38,963 nucleotides of DNA from Spirochaetia bacterium (GCA_017649605.1 JAGCGL010000010.1:1-38963); one strand, 5' to 3'. Shown: positions 23,551 to 32,120, counted from the stretch's first letter. Made by a program: numbers and translations. The notes: generated from the letters alone by a model not told the origin.

Positions 23551-24270
23551 ATGACGAAAAACAGACTTCAGTCCCTTTCTTTATCTGACCTTATCACTGT
23601 TGCCCAGCAGCAGGGAATAATCAACTGTGCAGAGATGGAAAGAGATGACTTGATTGATTCTATTATTGATGCATTTGAGGAATCCAGGCTCGAGAAGCAG
23701 GAGGATGACAACTGGACTATCCAGTCGGTATGCAGAAAATTTGACATTTTCCAGGACGAGGAGATTTCGCTTGAGAAAGTGACAGATATTTCTGACCATT
23801 TCAATGCATCCAAGGTAGAGATTCTCCTTGTAAACCCACTTATGGCCTTTGTGTTCTGGGAATATGGCGACAGCGCCAGAGATCTGGCCCAGAAATGCAG
23901 CCGTCATAATCATCTTCTCTTAAGAGTTCATGAGAAAAATCTTTCCGACGGAAAGGAGGGGTTCTTTGATATCCCTGTCAAGTTCGAGGAGAACAAGTGG
24001 TACATAAACCTTCCGTCCAACGGCTGCCAGTATTACATTGAGCTTATATGCCATCTTGCCTCTGGCGATAAGATTCTTGCAGTCTCCAATAAGATAGAGA
24101 GCCCTCTTAAGATAACCCGTGACATTGTGAGCAACGAAAGCATAAACCGCTCCGACTTCCTGGTTCTTGCAGGGGTCTATGGTTTCTATGACGACGAAGA
24201 CGGATCCGGTGACAACTCCCAGAAGATTGTCTCTTTCCTCAACACCGGTTCTATCAAGGAAGGAGATTGA
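23551..24270 (+). CDS. DUF4912 protein with Rho-N-like head
   Basis: 239 residues. The N-terminus (4-45, 'LSLSDLITVAQQQGI') resembles the small SAP/Rho-N helical motif. The DUF4912 domain occupies about 85-190, with the family hallmark 'NPLMAFVFWEYGDSARD' and 'LLLRVHEK...FFDIPV'. No signal peptide. DUF4912 is commonly encoded directly before a GH57 protein, and here the gap is 2 bases, so the two are coupled. A role in glycogen or surface-glucan metabolism is inferred only from that linkage. GGGG precedes the ATG. Confidence 0.8.
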   Translation: MTKNRLQSLSLSDLITVAQQQGIINCAEMERDDLIDSIIDAFEESRLEKQEDDNWTIQSVCRKFDIFQDEEISLEKVTDISDHFNASKVEILLVNPLMAFVFWEYGDSARDLAQKCSRHNHLLLRVHEKNLSDGKEGFFDIPVKFEENKWYINLPSNGCQYYIELICHLASGDKILAVSNKIESPLKITRDIVSNESINRSDFLVLAGVYGFYDDEDGSGDNSQKIVSFLNTGSIKEGD

Positions 24271-24272
24271 GT

Positions 24273-25862
24273 ATGGCCAAAGGATATCTTATCTTTGAAC
24301 TTACCTGTCATCTTCCCTTTGTAAAAAGCTTGCTGCAGGGGGAATGCCCTGAGGAGAACTGGCTTAACGATGCCATTTCCAACACTTATCTGCCGCTGCT
24401 GCGCACACTGCGCCGGCTCGACACCAAGTCTGTACCTTTCAAGCTTACATTTACAATCTCACCGACCCTTGCCAGCATGCTCTCCGATCCTATCCTCCAG
24501 GAGCGCTTTGTATCATATCTGGACAGCCGCATAGCCCTGGGAGAGAAAGAGGTGGAACGCACTGCCTCTGAACCCGATAAGAACAAGCTTGCCAAGATGT
24601 ACCTGGAGGCATTCCTCCAGAATAAATCAGATTTCATAGGGCTCTATGGAATGAACATCCTGAACGGTTTCAACGAGCTCCAGAAGAATGGAAAGATCAA
24701 CATAATCACCACTTTCGCAACCCACTGTTATCTCCCGTTCTTCCAGTCCTACACCAACAGCATAGAGGCTCAGATTTATACTGCGATCTCAACCCACACC
24801 ACCATGTTCAACACCACCCCCGACGGGTTCTGGCTGCCCGAACTTGGTTACCGCAGCGGTATCGAGGATATTCTTGGTAAATTCAAGATAAGCTACTTCT
24901 TCACTGCAATCCATGCCTTCCTGTTTGGCAGCAAGGTGCCCAGCAACGGAATATATGCCCCTGTGCAGGTGGGTAATTCCGGTGTGTTTGCATTCTGCCG
25001 TGACCTGGCATCCTCCATGTATGTCCTTTCACAGGCCGAAGGCTACCCGGGTGATTTTGCCTACAGGGAATATTCCCATGACATAAGCGGAGAGCTGGAT
25101 GCCGAATATCTGGGCAAGGATATTGTGTATCCGGACGGCTCCAGGGTGAACAGCGGGTTCAAGTATTATTCCAACACCGACAGCTACAGGGATGCAAAGC
25201 AGGTCTATGACCCTGGCAAGGTGGATGATGTTATCAGAAATCATGCCGAGAACTTCATTTATAATCTTAAGAAACGGGTTAAGAAGCTGCTCCGGTATAC
25301 CGACCGGCCTCCAGTGATCGTATGTCCTTATGATGCACAGGTGTTCGGCCACTGGTGGTACGAAGGAATCGACTGGCTTGAGACAGTCCTTAAGGAGCTG
25401 GCTTCGGATGACGACCTGGCCCTTATTTATCCTGCCGAATATCTGGTCAAGAACAAGTGCGAGGAGAAGATATCCCTTTCATTCTCCAGCTATGGCAACG
25501 GCGGTTATTCCGGCGACTGGCTTAACGGCTCAAACGACTGGATCTACCGGCATATCTACAGCATAACCGACAAGATGACAGAGCTGGCAAAACGGTTCCC
25601 AGACGAGAATGGCCTCAAGCGACGGGCCCTGAACCATGCTGCCCGTGAGGCGCTGCTGGCACAGGCATCCGACTGGCCGTTCATAATGAAGAGTGGAATC
25701 GCAGCCCCATTTGCCGCAAGGCAGATCAAGGAGCATGTCTCCAACTTCCTCAAGATCTACAACGACCTTTCTGGCAACTCTGTGGACACAGAGTGGCTTA
25801 CAACTATAGAGAGAAAAAACAGCCTGTTCCCGGATATCGACTATCACATCTTCAGAGAGTAG
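24273..25862 (+). CDS. Glycoside hydrolase family 57 protein (glucan branching enzyme / amylase-like)
   Basis: 529 residues from ATG 24273 (AAGGAG 7 bases upstream; an in-frame TTG at 24267 is rejected). GH57 blocks are in order: 'ELTCHLPFV' near the N-terminus; 'LPFFQSYTNSIEAQI' near 155; the nucleophile block 'GFWLPELGYRSGIEDIL' near 190 (Glu); and the acid block 'CPYDAQVFGHWWYEGIDWL' near 355 (Asp). The DUF1957-type C-terminal helical region ('DWPFIMKSG') matches GH57 branching enzymes. The enzyme would act on alpha-1,4-glucans in the cytoplasm (no signal). It overlaps rex tail-to-tail by 11 bases. Confidence 0.85.
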   Translation: MAKGYLIFELTCHLPFVKSLLQGECPEENWLNDAISNTYLPLLRTLRRLDTKSVPFKLTFTISPTLASMLSDPILQERFVSYLDSRIALGEKEVERTASEPDKNKLAKMYLEAFLQNKSDFIGLYGMNILNGFNELQKNGKINIITTFATHCYLPFFQSYTNSIEAQIYTAISTHTTMFNTTPDGFWLPELGYRSGIEDILGKFKISYFFTAIHAFLFGSKVPSNGIYAPVQVGNSGVFAFCRDLASSMYVLSQAEGYPGDFAYREYSHDISGELDAEYLGKDIVYPDGSRVNSGFKYYSNTDSYRDAKQVYDPGKVDDVIRNHAENFIYNLKKRVKKLLRYTDRPPVIVCPYDAQVFGHWWYEGIDWLETVLKELASDDDLALIYPAEYLVKNKCEEKISLSFSSYGNGGYSGDWLNGSNDWIYRHIYSITDKMTELAKRFPDENGLKRRALNHAAREALLAQASDWPFIMKSGIAAPFAARQIKEHVSNFLKIYNDLSGNSVDTEWLTTIERKNSLFPDIDYHIFRE

Positions 25863-26517
25863 GCAGGTTGTGCTCGTCCATCATCCGGTTTGATGTGGCA
25901 AGCTCCATTGAATTGTTGGCGTAGAAGAACAGGTTCTCGATCATAATCGCAATATTCACATTGTTCACCAGACATTTTCCCGAAGAATCCTTAAGCTCTG
26001 TGGGGGAGAAGTTGAGAACTCCCTGTATTCCAGCCTTTAGCATGGTGCTGAAAATCTCCGATGCCGCAAACTTGGGCACCGATATCACAGCCACTTTTAT
26101 GTTATGTTCCCTTATATAATCAGACATATCTTTTACCGGCAGGATAGGAATCTTTCCCTTGTAGGCCACATTCTCCGGGTTTAAGTCGAAGCCGGCCATT
26201 ATCTTGATCCCTTCCTCGTGTATCCCCCGGTAGCCCAGGAGTGCAGTGCCTATCTTTCCGCAGCCGCAGATTATGACATTCATGGGCTTGTTTTTGCCAA
26301 GGATCTGGTCCATCTCTTCAATAAGCTCGTCGATATTGTAGCCGCCACGCTTATGGCCGGTTATCTTGAGCACCGACAGGTCCTTGCGCACCAGGGCAGG
26401 GGCTGCCCCGATAGCATCGCCTAAGTTGTTGGAGAACACCTTTTCCATCCCCATCATCTTAAGCTTCTGAATAATTCTTCTGTACTTGGATAAACGTAAA
26501 CTTGTCTCTTTATTCAT
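25852..26517 (-). CDS. rex: Redox-sensing transcriptional repressor Rex
   Basis: 221 residues from ATG 26517 (MNKETSLRLSKYRRIIQKLK); an in-frame ATG further upstream at 26559 would start inside the putative operator. The winged-helix DNA-binding domain (1-80) contains 'AIGAAPALVRKDLSVL' and 'GGYNIDELIEEM'. The Rossmann domain begins 'NVIICGCGKIGTALLGY' near residue 87 and ends with the domain-swapped helix 'NLFFYANNSMEL'. Rex binds DNA at low NADH/NAD+ and releases when NADH is high, typically derepressing hydrogenase and fermentation genes. It diverges from the hydrogenase operon. Confidence 0.93.
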   Translation of the reverse strand: MNKETSLRLSKYRRIIQKLKMMGMEKVFSNNLGDAIGAAPALVRKDLSVLKITGHKRGGYNIDELIEEMDQILGKNKPMNVIICGCGKIGTALLGYRGIHEEGIKIMAGFDLNPENVAYKGKIPILPVKDMSDYIREHNIKVAVISVPKFAASEIFSTMLKAGIQGVLNFSPTELKDSSGKCLVNNVNIAIMIENLFFYANNSMELATSNRMMDEHNLPTL

Positions 26518-26541
26518 ATATTGTACTTTAAACCGTAAATA

Positions 26542-26559
26542 ATGTGCCGTCAAGCACAA
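26542..26559 (-). promoter_or_regulatory. Candidate Rex operator overlapping the rex promoter
   Basis: Plus-strand ATGTGCCGTCAAGCACAA; on the minus strand TTGTG-N8-CACAT, one base off the TTGTG-N8-CACAA arms of the Rex consensus. It contains the -35-like TTGACG (26553-26548) that pairs with TAAAGT 17 bases on, facing rex, so it would give autoregulation. It lies about 65-85 bases upstream of the predicted hydrogenase operon start. Confidence 0.5.
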
Positions 26560-26590
26560 TTTTTATCCCAAGTTTACCCCCGTTTCTACC

Positions 26591-26619
26591 TTGCACTATT
26601 TTGGGTTTTTTTCTATAAT
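26591..26619 (+). promoter_or_regulatory. Promoter of the hydrogenase operon
   Basis: TTGCAC, 17 bases, perfect TATAAT. Predicted start near 26626, leader about 36 bases; GTGGAGG precedes the first ATG at 26662. Confidence 0.75.
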
Positions 26620-26661
26620 ACAAAGTAATGTATTCTTTATAAAATAATAAGTGGAGGTTTC

Positions 26662-27150
26662 ATGTCTGTAGGTACAGCTGAAGAGATTAAGTTCTCAGAT
26701 GAACTTATGGCCTTTATTGAGGAATGGAAAAACAAACCGGGCAATCTTATTATGATTCTTCACAGAGTACAGGGCGAATTCGGATATATTCCACGCGCTG
26801 CTGCTATGAAGGTATCAGAGATGATCGGCATCCCTCTGGCTAAGATTTACGGTGTTATTACTTTCTATCACTTCTTTAAAACAAAGAAACCAGGAAAGTA
26901 TATCATCCAGGTATGCCTTGGTACTGCCTGCTATTTGAGAGGTGGCCAGGACATTATGAACGAATTGGAGACAATTCTTGGCACAAGCGTCGGTCATGTT
27001 ACAGATGACGGTCTGTTCTCTATCGAAGCCGTAAGATGTATCGGATGCTGTGGTCTTGCTCCTGTAATGATGATTGGTAACGAGGTTTTCGGAAAGCTTA
27101 CACCTGAGAAAGTTCCTGAGATCATTGCTGATTTCAGAAATAGGGCATAA
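26662..27150 (+). CDS. hydC: NADH-dependent [FeFe] hydrogenase, NuoE-like [2Fe-2S] subunit
   Basis: 162 residues of the 24-kDa (NuoE/HydC) family. After a helical N-terminal part with 'RVQGEFGYIPRAAAMKVSEM' comes the thioredoxin-fold [2Fe-2S] domain, ligands in 'CLGTACYLRG' (C-x4-C) and 'CIGCCGLAPVMM' (C-x3-C). In trimeric bifurcating hydrogenases this subunit works with the flavin subunit HydB and catalytic HydA, both encoded downstream. Strong RBS. First gene of the operon. Confidence 0.93.
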   Translation: MSVGTAEEIKFSDELMAFIEEWKNKPGNLIMILHRVQGEFGYIPRAAAMKVSEMIGIPLAKIYGVITFYHFFKTKKPGKYIIQVCLGTACYLRGGQDIMNELETILGTSVGHVTDDGLFSIEAVRCIGCCGLAPVMMIGNEVFGKLTPEKVPEIIADFRNRA

Positions 27151-27155
27151 CTTGT

Positions 27156-27713
27156 ATGCATGCTGAGATCGCTGATTTCCTTGTAGACTGCCTGCAGAAC
27201 TCTGTGGAAGCAAAAGCAGCTAAGGTTATCCTTAACTACACAGAGTATACCGGCGACAGAATCGAGGTGGAGATCATCGACAACGGCTGTGGGATGACCC
27301 CTGCAATCCTTAAGAAGATTCAGGATCCGTTCTTCACAGACGGCACAAAGCATGTAAAAAGAAAAGTTGGCCTGGGAATTCCTTTCCTGATGCAGGCTGT
27401 CAGCCTTTCGGGCGGACAGTTCCATGTGGAGTCCGAGGTTGGAAAAGGAACCAAGTTCACCTTCAGCTTCGATCTGAAGAACATAGACACTCCTCCCCAG
27501 GGAGATTTGAGTGCCGCAGTGCTTCAGACCATGATGTTCGACGGAGACTTTGAGTTCGAGTTCAACCGGAAGAAGATAACAGACGGAGAGGAGAAGGGGT
27601 ATACAGTTTTTAGAACTGAATTAATTGATGCACTTGGGGGCGATTTGTCAGACGCATCATCAATCAAGCTGGCAAAAGATTTCTTATGTTCCCAGGAAGA
27701 AGATTTGATTTAA
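27156..27713 (+). CDS. Stand-alone HATPase (histidine-kinase-like ATPase) in the hydrogenase operon
   Basis: 185 residues. GHKL ATP-binding motifs are present: N box 'DCLQNSVEAKA' near residue 11, G1 'EIIDNGCGMTP' near 38, 'FFTDGTKHVKRKVGLGIPFL' (F box and G2) near 60-85, and a C-terminal 'GKGTKFTFSFDL'. There is no dimerisation/phosphoacceptor domain, sensor or receiver, so it is not a complete kinase; it resembles anti-sigma or MutL-like small ATPases. Such a gene is often seen between hydC and hydB in fermenters. Its role is unknown: control of expression or of cofactor/complex assembly is possible. Gap to hydC is 5 bases. Confidence 0.85.
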   Translation: MHAEIADFLVDCLQNSVEAKAAKVILNYTEYTGDRIEVEIIDNGCGMTPAILKKIQDPFFTDGTKHVKRKVGLGIPFLMQAVSLSGGQFHVESEVGKGTKFTFSFDLKNIDTPPQGDLSAAVLQTMMFDGDFEFEFNRKKITDGEEKGYTVFRTELIDALGGDLSDASSIKLAKDFLCSQEEDLI

Positions 27714-27725
27714 AGGAGAAAGTCA

Positions 27726-28115
27726 ATGGCAAAAATGACACTTGAAGCTCTTCGCGCTCTTAGAGAAGGCAAGAAGGCAGAGATTGATAGAAGAGAGACA
27801 GACGGTAAAGATGTTCACATCATCATCGGTATGGGAACATGCGGTATCGCTGCAGGTGCAAAGCAGGTCCTCGAGGCATTCATCAACGAGATCGATGCAA
27901 AGAAGATCGAGAATGTAACTGTTAAACAGACAGGTTGTATGGGTCTGTGCTATGTAGAGCCTACTGTAGAGGTTAAGGTTCCTGGTATGCCTGATACAAT
28001 TTATGGAAAGGTTGACGCAGATGTTGCTAAGAAGATTCTTAAAGACCATGTTGTCGGAAAGAAGCTTGTAAGCGACCATATCTTTGATAGACCTTCAACA
28101 GATATCTTAAAATAA
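27726..28115 (+). CDS. Thioredoxin-like [2Fe-2S] ferredoxin-domain protein
   Basis: 129 residues. A short helix at the N-terminus is followed by a 2Fe-2S thioredoxin-like domain with 'HIIIGMGTCGIAAGAKQVL' near residue 32 and 'TGCMGLCYVEPTVEV' near 77. The first position pair has only one Cys, which is usual for this small subgroup found beside hydrogenase or NADH-dehydrogenase flavin subunits. Likely an accessory electron carrier or extra small subunit for HydABC. Preceded by AAGGAG and followed 18 bases later by hydB. Confidence 0.85.
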   Translation: MAKMTLEALRALREGKKAEIDRRETDGKDVHIIIGMGTCGIAAGAKQVLEAFINEIDAKKIENVTVKQTGCMGLCYVEPTVEVKVPGMPDTIYGKVDADVAKKILKDHVVGKKLVSDHIFDRPSTDILK

Positions 28116-28133
28116 AGGCTGAAGGAGATAGCA

Positions 28134-29936
28134 ATGGTTAAGAAAAGCTATATTTTAGTTTGTGGTGGTTCTGCTTGCGAAGCTTCAAAAGCTGATGCAA
28201 TCTATGAATCTTTCAAAAAGGTTCTGGAAGAAGAAGGCCTCAAGAACGACGTTCAGGTTGTAAAGACCGGATGCTTCGGATTCTGCGAGAAAGGACCTAT
28301 CGTAAAGATCCTCCCTGAAGAGGAGTTCTATGTAGAGGTTAAGCCTGAGGATGCAGATGAGATTGTTCACGAGACAATCATCAAGGGACGTCCAGTTCAG
28401 AGACTTCTGTACAAGGATAAGGACCTTAAGGTTGATCCAAAGGCAGACAAGTTCGATATGAGCAAGATCGGCTTCTACCAGAAGCAGTTCAGAATCGTTC
28501 TCAGAAACTGCGGTTTCATCGATCCAGAGAATATTGACGAGTATATCGCAAGAGACGGTTATCAGGCTCTTGAGAAAGCTATTACACAGCTCGGACCAGA
28601 CGGAATTATCAACGAAGTGAAGACATCCGGACTCCGCGGCCGTGGTGGTGCAGGATTCCCTACATGGATCAAGTGGAACACAACAAAGGGTGTTTCAGCA
28701 CCTCAGAAATATGTTGTATGTAACGCCGACGAGGGAGACCCAGGTGCATACATGGACCGGTCAACTCTGGAAGGTGACCCGCACTCTGTGCTCGAGGCAA
28801 TGACAATCGCAGGTTACTGCGTTGGCGCTTCCAAGGGTATCATCTACATCAGAGCAGAGTATCCTCTGGCAATCAAGAGACTCGAGGTTGCTATGGCACA
28901 GTCCAGAGAGTACGGACTCCTTGGCGACGACATCCTGGGAACAGGATTCAACTTCGACATCGAGATCAGACTCGGTGCAGGTGCATTCGTATGCGGTGAG
29001 GAGACAGCACTTCTGCGCTCTATCGAAGGAAACAGAGGTATGCCTACTCCAAAGCCTCCATTCCCAGCAGTAGAGGGTCTGTGGCACTGCCCAACCGTCA
29101 TCAACAACGTTGAGACATATGCAAATATTCCAGTTATCGTCCTCAAGGGCGGTGAGTGGTTCAAGTCTATCGGAACCGAGAAATCCCCTGGAACAAAGGT
29201 ATTCGCCCTTACAGGTAAGATCAACAACTCCGGTCTGGTAGAGGTTCCGATGGGAACAACACTCCGCGAGATCATCTATGATATCGGCGGTGGAATCAGA
29301 AACGGAAAAGCATTCAAGGCTGTTCAGACTGGTGGACCTTCCGGTGGTGTAATCACAACCGAGAACCTTGACACCGGTATCGACTTCGATGCTCTTGCAA
29401 GAATCGGTTCCATGATGGGTTCCGGCGGTATGATCGTAATGAGCGAGGAAGACTGTATCGTAGACGTAGTCAAGTTCTACATGACATTCTGTGTAGACGA
29501 GTCCTGCGGTAAGTGCTCACCTTGTAGAATCGGTACCAGAAAGCTTCTGGACTACCTGACCAAGATCTCCAACGGAAACGGAACAATGGAAGACCTGGAC
29601 AAGATGACAGAGATCGGTATGGCTATGAAGAAAGCTGCACTCTGCGGTCTTGGACAGACAGCTGCAAACCCAGTCCTCTCAACCATGAGATACTTCAAGG
29701 ACGAGTATATCCAGCACGTTCAGGATAAGAAGTGTGTTGCTGGTAAGTGTATCAACCTTATCAGATACGAGATCGATCCTAGCAAGTGTATCGGATGTAC
29801 ACTCTGTTCCAAGAGATGTCCTGCAGGCGCAATCACAGGCGAGAAGAAGATGGCACACAAGATCGACCAGGCTAAGTGCGTGAAGTGCGGTGAATGCTAC
29901 AAGGGCTGTAAGTTCGGCGCTATTTCAAAAATCTGA
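28134..29936 (+). CDS. hydB: NADH-dependent [FeFe] hydrogenase, NuoF-like flavin subunit
   Basis: 600 residues. In order: N-terminal thioredoxin-like [2Fe-2S] domain ('CGGSACEASKADAI', 'TGCFGFCEKGP'); Gly-rich NADH site 'GLRGRGGAGFPTWIKW' near 165; FMN site 'VCNADEGDPGAYMDR' near 200 and 'GAGAFVCGEETALLRSIEG' near 285; SLBB domain; [4Fe-4S] 'ESCGKCSPCRIGTRKLL' near 460; and a C-terminal 2x[4Fe-4S] ferredoxin ('CIGCTLCSKRCPAGAI', 'CVKCGECYKGCKFGAI'). This matches HydB of electron-bifurcating hydrogenases, which couples NADH and ferredoxin oxidation to H2 evolution. hydA follows after 13 bases. Confidence 0.95.
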   Translation: MVKKSYILVCGGSACEASKADAIYESFKKVLEEEGLKNDVQVVKTGCFGFCEKGPIVKILPEEEFYVEVKPEDADEIVHETIIKGRPVQRLLYKDKDLKVDPKADKFDMSKIGFYQKQFRIVLRNCGFIDPENIDEYIARDGYQALEKAITQLGPDGIINEVKTSGLRGRGGAGFPTWIKWNTTKGVSAPQKYVVCNADEGDPGAYMDRSTLEGDPHSVLEAMTIAGYCVGASKGIIYIRAEYPLAIKRLEVAMAQSREYGLLGDDILGTGFNFDIEIRLGAGAFVCGEETALLRSIEGNRGMPTPKPPFPAVEGLWHCPTVINNVETYANIPVIVLKGGEWFKSIGTEKSPGTKVFALTGKINNSGLVEVPMGTTLREIIYDIGGGIRNGKAFKAVQTGGPSGGVITTENLDTGIDFDALARIGSMMGSGGMIVMSEEDCIVDVVKFYMTFCVDESCGKCSPCRIGTRKLLDYLTKISNGNGTMEDLDKMTEIGMAMKKAALCGLGQTAANPVLSTMRYFKDEYIQHVQDKKCVAGKCINLIRYEIDPSKCIGCTLCSKRCPAGAITGEKKMAHKIDQAKCVKCGECYKGCKFGAISKI

Positions 29937-29949
29937 GAGAGAAGGAGAT

Positions 29950-31719
29950 ATGTCAGTGGAAACTGTAAAGATCAAAATTGACGGAATTCCGGTAGAAGTT
30001 GCAGCCGGAACAACAATATTGAATGCTGCAAAATTAGCAGGAGTAAAAATTCCTACTCTCTGTGCCCACCCAGACCTTGAGCCATGGGGAGCTTGCGGTA
30101 TTTGTGTAGTAAAGACAGAGAACCAGATGGGTGTAAGCCCAAGACTGGTTAGAGCTTGTACAACCAAGGTTATCGAGGGCTTCAACTATATTACCCACGA
30201 TCCAGAGCTTCAGAGCATCAGAAAGACTGTTGTCAACCTGATCCTCTCAAACCACCCACAGGAATGTCTTACATGCGGCAGAAACCAGCAGTGTGAGCTC
30301 CAGAGACTGGCTGAGGAATTCTGCATCCGCGAGGTTGCATTCCCATCCAACGTACGGAGAGTTCCAAAGGATAACTCAACACCATCTATCGTTCTGGACG
30401 CTACAAAGTGTGTTCAGTGCGGACGCTGTGCTCAGGTTTGTCAGCAGCTCCAGGGCGTATGGGCTCTCGAGTTCATCCACAGAGGCGAGAACACAAGAAT
30501 CGCTCCTGTTGCTGACTCCACATTGAATGAATCACCATGTATCAAATGCGGTCAGTGTGCTGCACACTGTCCAGTAGGCGCTATCTACGAGAACGACGAG
30601 ACCGACAAGTTCCTGGCTGCTGTAAAGGATCCAGAGCTTCACGTTGCAGTTCAGATGGCTCCAGCAGTTCGTGTTGCACTTGGCGAAGCATTCGGAATGC
30701 TCCCAGGCGAAATCGTTACTGGAAAGATCTATGCTGCACTCAGAAGACTTGGCGCAGATGCAATCTTCGATACAAACTTCTCTGCAGACCTTACCATCAT
30801 GGAAGAGGGAAGCGAGTTTGTTAAGAGACTCACAACAGGTGGCGTTCTTCCACAGCTTACATCCTGCTGCCCAGCATGGACAAACTACATGGAAGAGTAC
30901 TATCCAGATATGATTCCTAACTTCTCAACTGCTAAGTCACCTATGATGATGCAGGGTGCTGTAACCAAGACATACTATGCAGAGCAGAAGGGTATCGACC
31001 CTGCAAAGATCTTCTCTGTAGCTATCATGCCTTGTACAGCAAAGAAGCACGAGATCGAGCGCGATGACAACATGCACGCTTCCGGCTATCCAGATGTAGA
31101 CCTGGTTCTCACCACAAGAGAGCTTGCCCGCCTTATCAAGATGGCTGGTATCGACTTCGCAAACCTGGCAGACGAGAAGGCAGACAGCCCGATCGGAGCA
31201 TACACAGGAGCTGCTACAATCTTCGGTGTAACCGGTGGTGTAATGGAAGCTGCTGTAAGATCCGCTTACTTCCTGGTAACCGGCGAAGAGCTTAAGGACG
31301 TAAATATTGTGGCTACCCGCGGTATGGACGGAGTTAAGTCTGGTGTTGTAGACATCAAGGGAACCAAGGTAAGAGTTGCTATTGCACACGGTCTTGCTAA
31401 TGTTAAGGCTGTACTGGACGAGGTACGTGCTTTAAGAGAGGCTGGACAGCCACAGAAATATGACTTCATCGAGGTTATGGCATGCCGTGGTGGTTGTATC
31501 GCCGGCGGTGGACAGCCTTATGGAACAGACGACGACCTGCGTGCTAAGAGAACTGCTGGTCTGTACAAAGATGATGAGAAGTGCACACTGCGCTGCTCAC
31601 ACCACAACCCAGAGATCAAAGAGATCTACGAGAAGTACCTTGGCGCACCTCTCTCCGAGAAATCACATCATCTGCTGCACACAACATACGAGAAGGTTAA
31701 GACCTATAAGGCACTCTGA
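29950..31719 (+). CDS. hydA: [FeFe] hydrogenase catalytic subunit
   Basis: 589 residues from ATG 29950 (GAAGGAG just upstream; an earlier in-frame codon at 29890 lies within hydB). N-terminal [2Fe-2S] domain ('CAHPDLEPWGACGICV' from residue 38), His-ligated [4Fe-4S] ('HPQECLTCGRNQQCEL'), two [4Fe-4S] ('CVQCGRCAQVC', 'CIKCGQCAAHCPVGAI'). The H-cluster motifs are complete: L1 TSCCPAW at 304-310, L2 MPCTAKKHE from 360, L3 'MACRGGCIAGGGQP' with Cys512 and Cys516. L1 has Ala for the more common Gly, a known variant in HydABC enzymes. A maturase set (hydEFG) is needed but is not in the window. Codon use is strongly biased, suggesting high expression. Confidence 0.97.
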   Translation: MSVETVKIKIDGIPVEVAAGTTILNAAKLAGVKIPTLCAHPDLEPWGACGICVVKTENQMGVSPRLVRACTTKVIEGFNYITHDPELQSIRKTVVNLILSNHPQECLTCGRNQQCELQRLAEEFCIREVAFPSNVRRVPKDNSTPSIVLDATKCVQCGRCAQVCQQLQGVWALEFIHRGENTRIAPVADSTLNESPCIKCGQCAAHCPVGAIYENDETDKFLAAVKDPELHVAVQMAPAVRVALGEAFGMLPGEIVTGKIYAALRRLGADAIFDTNFSADLTIMEEGSEFVKRLTTGGVLPQLTSCCPAWTNYMEEYYPDMIPNFSTAKSPMMMQGAVTKTYYAEQKGIDPAKIFSVAIMPCTAKKHEIERDDNMHASGYPDVDLVLTTRELARLIKMAGIDFANLADEKADSPIGAYTGAATIFGVTGGVMEAAVRSAYFLVTGEELKDVNIVATRGMDGVKSGVVDIKGTKVRVAIAHGLANVKAVLDEVRALREAGQPQKYDFIEVMACRGGCIAGGGQPYGTDDDLRAKRTAGLYKDDEKCTLRCSHHNPEIKEIYEKYLGAPLSEKSHHLLHTTYEKVKTYKAL

Positions 31720-31743
31720 AACTCTCCACAAGTTTCATAAATG

Positions 31744-31773
31744 GCCTGCCCCTAACCGGGCAGGCTTTTTTTT
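31744..31773 (+). terminator. Rho-independent terminator after hydA
   Basis: Perfect 8-bp stem GCCTGCCC/GGGCAGGC, loop CTAACC, then eight T. The minus-strand side has no T-tract. Confidence 0.94.
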
Positions 31774-32051
31774 GCTCCGCAAGCTCTCCAAAACCAGCAA
31801 TAACAAATAAAGAGCCAAAACAGGATTATATTAATAAAAGCCAGCTGCAAGTACCTGCTGTCAGTTGGTGCGTACCCATGCAGACAAGCATTTGTCATCC
31901 TGGCCAATATCTTGAGGATGCTGTCCAGTATGCCTATGCTTGATGCTGCAGAGCGCAATACTTCCAGCAGGCACTGCATCTGTCTATATTGATTTTTAGC
32001 CCTGTTTTGGCCCTTGGGTGCTTTCTCTGGTTTTGGGAGCTTGCTACGCAC
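31752..32051 (-). CDS. Possible small hydrophobic protein, or gene remnant
   Basis: A 99-codon open frame fills most of the otherwise empty 31774-32120 gap. It starts with GTG and no visible Shine-Dalgarno. The N-terminal half is basic, and residues about 70-88 ('LAFINIILFWLFICYCWFW') form one membrane segment. The frame ends inside the hydA terminator, which argues against it being a functional gene. Codon choice is not absurd, so it may be the remains of a gene. No family recognised. Apart from it I see nothing in this gap but a weak CAGGCCTG palindrome at 32065 and a T-tract. Confidence 0.25.
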   Translation of the reverse strand: MRSKLPKPEKAPKGQNRAKNQYRQMQCLLEVLRSAASSIGILDSILKILARMTNACLHGYAPTDSRYLQLAFINIILFWLFICYCWFWRACGAKKSLPG

Positions 32052-32120
32052 TGTAAAAGCGGGGCAGGCCTGAAGGTGGTTTTTTTCTTATAACTTATAC
32101 TGTAATGTTTATTTTAATTT

